Assembly: GCA_964502735.1 (NCBI GenBank)
Contig: CAZCYD010000085.1
Span: forward strand, 1-8,774
Reading direction: 5' to 3'
Source of the DNA: JACKAN01 sp964502735
GTDB taxonomy: Bacteria > Bdellovibrionota > Bdellovibrionia > Bdellovibrionales > UBA1609
Length of the DNA: 8,774 bases
Positions within the stretch are counted from its first letter, which is position 1. Each line of letters begins with the position of its first letter. The notes beneath the pieces are model-generated. The model searched no databases. It saw only the letters and a program-made list of their open reading frames with translations, and was not told where the DNA came from. The translations under genes and the position numbers were made by a program. Shown in pieces: positions 5,853 to 8,774 of the stretch.

Positions 5853-7309
5853 TGGACAATCTCGATCTCATGATGACTCTTCAAGCCTACAAAGAAGGAC
5901 GTCCGATTCAAAAGGGCAATACCATGCGAGTGGACATCTCGGAGCCTGAGAACGCCCTTCTAATTTCCTTCGTCCGAATGGGCGGTGAATCCACTCCGTG
6001 GGGGATTGCCGTCAAGAAGCCGGACGGTGATCTCAAAGTGTTTTCGGTGCCGGACCCGAGAAAGCGAACGGAACTCTCCCTCATGCTTCGTCAGTTCTGG
6101 CGCTACCTTCGCGAGCAGATCGAGTCGTTCAAGTTCCTCGATGAGTCGGATCATTTCCAGATTTGGCTCCCGAACAGCTCACACCTAGACATGTTCCACT
6201 ACCTTGCATTGAGATACATATTCACCAAGTATGAGCCGGAGGGACCAGAGTTTCGCGGAATGGCCTCTGAACTGAGAGGTCTCGGACGGTTTTGCAATTG
6301 GGTCTTCCAAGAGTCCCAACGTCCGGGACAAACAACGATCGTTTTGGCGACCCAAGCACTCAAAGAAAGTTTCTTTTTCCCTGCTGATAATTTGAGGCAA
6401 GCGCACTTAGGCTTTCTCCTGTCTTGGCTCCGAGATGACGTCGATAAAGCTGAAAGGTTCGCTCTTGCAGAAGAGGCCGAAAAGGTTTCCATTTCAGCAA
6501 CTTTGAAACCCGAAATTGAATCTGACTTTCTGGAAAAGTTGGTTGCCGCATATGGTGGACATGAAACTCCACAGGGTGCAAAAGAAAAAGCTTCCGGCAA
6601 CATATCGACAGTTTTGAGCCGAGAGCTTTTGAACAGGGTGGACTTGGTCGAACGTGCTTACAACTTGTTGATGGACGACGAACGTGATTTCAACCCAGGT
6701 CTTGATGACTTGAGGAAAGCGTCCAAATCTGACTTTGCGTACAGTTACACTCGCATCGAAGGGGAGATCGCTGATGGTGGCACCCCTTTTATAAAGGGCG
6801 TAGAAACAGATAAATCCTACAAGGCTGCGGTCAGGGGTTATCTCGAAAAAGAGGAAGCAAGTACGGTCGCCAGCAATGCCTTACTCCCATACGACGAATA
6901 TTTGCAGCAGAAGGCCATCTCTGCAGGCGATGCCATAGAAGGTGAACTGGTGCTTGTCGAGAAAACAAAGGTTGGCAGAGCAACCTATATCAGTTGGGAA
7001 ATTCACGGAACTGACATCAACCCTTTGCGGATCCGCGAAGGCAACGCTGTTTATTTTTCAGAGCTTCCCAAATCATCCCTTGTTCTGGATGAAGTAGAGG
7101 CATTGGACGGCGGTAGAATTTATCGTCTTTCAGTTTTGTCTCCCAAGACCACAAGAGGTGGTTTCGATATGGCCGACAAAAAATTAGAAGGTCAAACCGT
7201 TCTCTTGTTTTCAAAACCCTACGTAGGATCACTGTTTGGAAAGTTCAAAGTAATATTTAAGCCCGACCTCCCTGGGGACTGGCTCCTTAAAAGAGTGAGT
7301 GGCAAGTGA
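5852..7309 (+). CDS. Uncharacterised protein linking nuclease and helicase genes; possible beta-barrel at C-terminus
   Basis: I do not recognise this 485-residue soluble protein by family. The N-terminal half (about 33-200) alternates strands and helices: ALLISFVRMG, a helix around 72-92, HFQIWLPNSSHLDMFHYLAL (102-121), then TTIVLATQALKESFFFP and a helix LRQAHLGFLLSWLRDD. This order loosely recalls the RNase H-like domain found between nuclease and helicase in TM0106-type RecB-like proteins, but acidic catalytic residues are not evident. Residues 200-360 are mainly helical and charged. Residues 362-485 are beta-rich (EGELVLVEKTK, ATYISWEIHG, AVYFSELP, RIYRLSVLS, TVLLFSKP, FKVIFKPD) and could be the 1B beta-barrel that precedes the Walker A motif in Upf1/Dna2 helicases. 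The gene overlaps its upstream neighbour by one base and the helicase gene by four, so it is surely part of the same complex or pathway. Fold claims are inference. Confidence 0.8.
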   Translation: MDNLDLMMTLQAYKEGRPIQKGNTMRVDISEPENALLISFVRMGGESTPWGIAVKKPDGDLKVFSVPDPRKRTELSLMLRQFWRYLREQIESFKFLDESDHFQIWLPNSSHLDMFHYLALRYIFTKYEPEGPEFRGMASELRGLGRFCNWVFQESQRPGQTTIVLATQALKESFFFPADNLRQAHLGFLLSWLRDDVDKAERFALAEEAEKVSISATLKPEIESDFLEKLVAAYGGHETPQGAKEKASGNISTVLSRELLNRVDLVERAYNLLMDDERDFNPGLDDLRKASKSDFAYSYTRIEGEIADGGTPFIKGVETDKSYKAAVRGYLEKEEASTVASNALLPYDEYLQQKAISAGDAIEGELVLVEKTKVGRATYISWEIHGTDINPLRIREGNAVYFSELPKSSLVLDEVEALDGGRIYRLSVLSPKTTRGGFDMADKKLEGQTVLLFSKPYVGSLFGKFKVIFKPDLPGDWLLKRVSGK

Positions 7310-8619
7310 GCAAGCAGAGTTTAGAGGCTTTGGCCGATCAGATTCGTGAGGAAGTCATCGGGCGAGTGAAAGCCGCCGAAAACCTCACCATCGTCAAAGC
7401 TCCTCCGGGTTCCGGCAAAACCCATTTACTGGTTGATGTTTTACGGTGTGCGGTTGCAGAGGAGAGGCTCCGTGTGGCAGTTGCAACCCAAACCAACTCC
7501 CAGGCGCACGAAGTTTGTGAGCGCTTGATGCGGCAGCACCCCGACGTGCCCATTGTCAGGTTCGTGAAATCGTCTTTCGACGAAGAGGTCGATTACGATG
7601 TGACGTCCAGCAAAGATGATTTGCCGCAAGTCCCTTGCGTTGTGGTGGCCACTTCCGCCAAGTGGGGTTCCACCCAATTAGACTCCAGTTTTGATTACTT
7701 ATTTGTCGAAGAGTCGTGGCAGTTGAAGTTTTCTGATTTCGTCCCCCTTTGTCAGGTTTCGGGCCGCTACGTTCTGGTGGGAGATCCTGGTCAAATCTCT
7801 CCAGTGGTCTCAGTCGACCCGTCAAGGTGGGCGACAGCTCCTGTGCCTCCGCATCTGGCAGCACCAGAAGTTCTGCTCCTGAAAAACATTCTCAACGGAA
7901 GTCCGCTCGAGTTACCCGCAACCCGACGTTTGCCGAACGACTCCGCGGATTACGTGAAGAGTTTTTATGATTTCGATTTTGGTGCGTTAACCGACAGAGT
8001 GAACCGCACTATTAAATTCAACCGGGCGCTCAAAGGCCCACTTAAGGATATCTCCGAAGAAATGGCGAACAGTTCACTGGTTGCTGCCGTCATTAATACT
8101 CCAAAAGAAGGGCCGCCTTTGCACAGTGATAAGGAAATGGCTGGTACAATTAGCAATATAGTTTCAGAGCTGGTCGCTAATAAAGCAAAACTTTCGATCG
8201 ACGGTGTAGAAAGAGAATTGCAACCAGGCGATATAGGAATATCTTCCACTCACAGAATCATGGTTCAGGAGCTTTCACTCAGCATCCCAAATGAGTTGCG
8301 ACGCTTTGTGGTCGCAGACACCCCAGAAAGGTGGCAGGGACTCGAACGACCGATCATGATTGTCACCCACCCTCTTTCTAGCGTAACACGCCCATCACAG
8401 TTTGACTTGGAGACGGGTCGTTTATGTGTGATGGCTTCAAGGCATAAGGTCAACCTCATCATGGTTTCTAGAGACCACATTGAGGACACCTTGGGCGATT
8501 ACGATCCGCCTGGGGACCAGCCACTGGGGTGGCCAGACGAGACGGGTCGCGGTCACGTGGCCCATCTGGATTTCATCAGTAAGCTTAAGAAGAATGGGTT
8601 TTATTGTAACGTTGGATAA
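7306..8619 (+). CDS. SF1 (Upf1/Dna2-like) DNA helicase, compact form
   Basis: This 437-residue protein has most superfamily 1 helicase motifs: Walker A APPGSGKT (32-39), Ia VAVATQTNSQAHEV (57-70), II FVEESWQ (133-139), III YVLVGDPGQISPV (155-167), an Arg-bearing PATRRLP (204-210), V ADTPERWQGLERP (337-349) and VI CVMASRHKVNLIMV (374-387). Motifs II and V match the Upf1-like pattern (IDEASQ and VDxxQGxE), with the first acidic residue of motif II a Glu (Glu135) in place of Asp. It is far shorter than Upf1 or Dna2 cores, which carry a 1B barrel before Walker A; here only about 30 residues precede it. The start is a GTG at 7306 overlapping the previous stop (GTGA), with only a weak ribosome site, which suggests translational coupling. 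It probably unwinds DNA for the partner nuclease. Confidence 0.88.
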   Translation: MSKQSLEALADQIREEVIGRVKAAENLTIVKAPPGSGKTHLLVDVLRCAVAEERLRVAVATQTNSQAHEVCERLMRQHPDVPIVRFVKSSFDEEVDYDVTSSKDDLPQVPCVVVATSAKWGSTQLDSSFDYLFVEESWQLKFSDFVPLCQVSGRYVLVGDPGQISPVVSVDPSRWATAPVPPHLAAPEVLLLKNILNGSPLELPATRRLPNDSADYVKSFYDFDFGALTDRVNRTIKFNRALKGPLKDISEEMANSSLVAAVINTPKEGPPLHSDKEMAGTISNIVSELVANKAKLSIDGVERELQPGDIGISSTHRIMVQELSLSIPNELRRFVVADTPERWQGLERPIMIVTHPLSSVTRPSQFDLETGRLCVMASRHKVNLIMVSRDHIEDTLGDYDPPGDQPLGWPDETGRGHVAHLDFISKLKKNGFYCNVG

Positions 8620-8754
8620 AGTCACTATTTAGAACTATTCACATTTACTTATTAAAGCAAGCACAATTGACCTTTATTTACTTACTTTCGACCAGTCCAG
8701 TTTACTTACCATTATTCCGATAGAAAAAGTGAATTTTACACCTTTGGAAAGCAA
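8620..8754 (+). promoter_or_regulatory. A/T-rich intergenic region with TTTACTTA repeats
   Basis: TTTACTTA occurs at 8644-8651, 8677-8684 and 8701-8708; the last two extend to TTTACTTAC. Spacings are 33 and 24 bases. No terminator hairpin follows the helicase stop. TTGACC at 8667-8672 resembles a -35 box but has no good -10 at 17 bases. It may be the control region of a gene starting at 8755. Confidence 0.35.
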
Positions 8755-8774
8755 ATGAGTTCGACATCTAAGCG
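8755..8774 (+). CDS. Possible start of the next gene (cut by window end)
   Basis: An ATG at 8755 begins an open frame, MSSTSK, that runs to the window end. GGAAAG at 8746-8751 just upstream could be a ribosome site. Only six full codons are visible, so no product can be named. Confidence 0.35.

Noticed and set aside
5960..6603. Open frames on the opposite strand within the nuclease-helicase operon
   Set aside because: They lie fully inside well-supported genes, lack ribosome sites and have no recognisable domains; they are codon-bias shadows.
4305..8619. Zorya system (MotA-like protein plus helicase and nuclease)
   Set aside because: No ZorB-like peptidoglycan-binding partner, the MotA-like protein lacks the long ZorA tail, and the helicase is Upf1-like SF1, not the SF2 type of ZorD.
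8741..8757. Similarity of TTTGGAAAGCAAATG to the left-end TTTGGAAGCATTTGG as terminal repeats of an element
   Set aside because: The match needs a gap and mismatches, is direct rather than inverted, and half of it is explained by a ribosome site and start codon.

Overview
The window looks like an accessory (genomic island) segment of a Gram-negative bacterium, probably a marine-type gammaproteobacterium. That placement is inference from moderate A+T content, Shine-Dalgarno use and protein style; no phylogenetic marker gene is present. All recognisable genes belong to families common in variable defence islands, and no core housekeeping gene is visible.

Layout. Bases 1-231 are non-coding. They hold a 17-base stretch that reads, in reverse complement, like the 3' end of a CCA-encoding tRNA (candidate att site), followed by A/T-rich DNA, five TTTGG-type direct repeats with about 10-base spacing, and a probable promoter. 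A lone FRG-domain gene (232-996, +) follows. It converges on a minus-strand operon read from right to left: an XRE-type regulator (4097-3741), a DUF262+DUF1524 GmrSD-like type IV restriction nuclease (3721-2018) and a DUF2971 protein (1983-1021). Bases 4098-4304 form a divergent promoter region.

To the right everything is on the plus strand: a compact four-helix membrane protein resembling MotA without its cytoplasmic domain (4305-4703), a possible 32-residue peptide overlapping its stop (4700-4798), and a tightly coupled three-gene operon. That operon encodes a Cas4/RecB-like PD-(D/E)XK nuclease with four candidate Fe-S cysteines (4809-5852), an unrecognised 485-residue protein ending in a beta-rich region (5852-7309), and a short SF1 Upf1/Dna2-like helicase (7306-8619). 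The end of the window (8620-8774) is A/T-rich, contains three TTTACTTA repeats, and may include the first codons of another gene.

How it may work. The minus-strand operon looks like a self-regulated restriction-type unit that could cut modified foreign DNA. The plus-strand operon is the most interesting part. Its gene order reproduces the domain order of eukaryotic Dna2 (Fe-S nuclease, then beta-barrel, then SF1B helicase) on separate polypeptides with overlapping start and stop codons. I propose a split Dna2-like nuclease-helicase complex acting in DNA processing or anti-phage defence, possibly with the upstream membrane protein as a sensor or effector. The domain calls for the nuclease and helicase are well supported by motifs. 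The fold of the middle protein and the defence role are inference.
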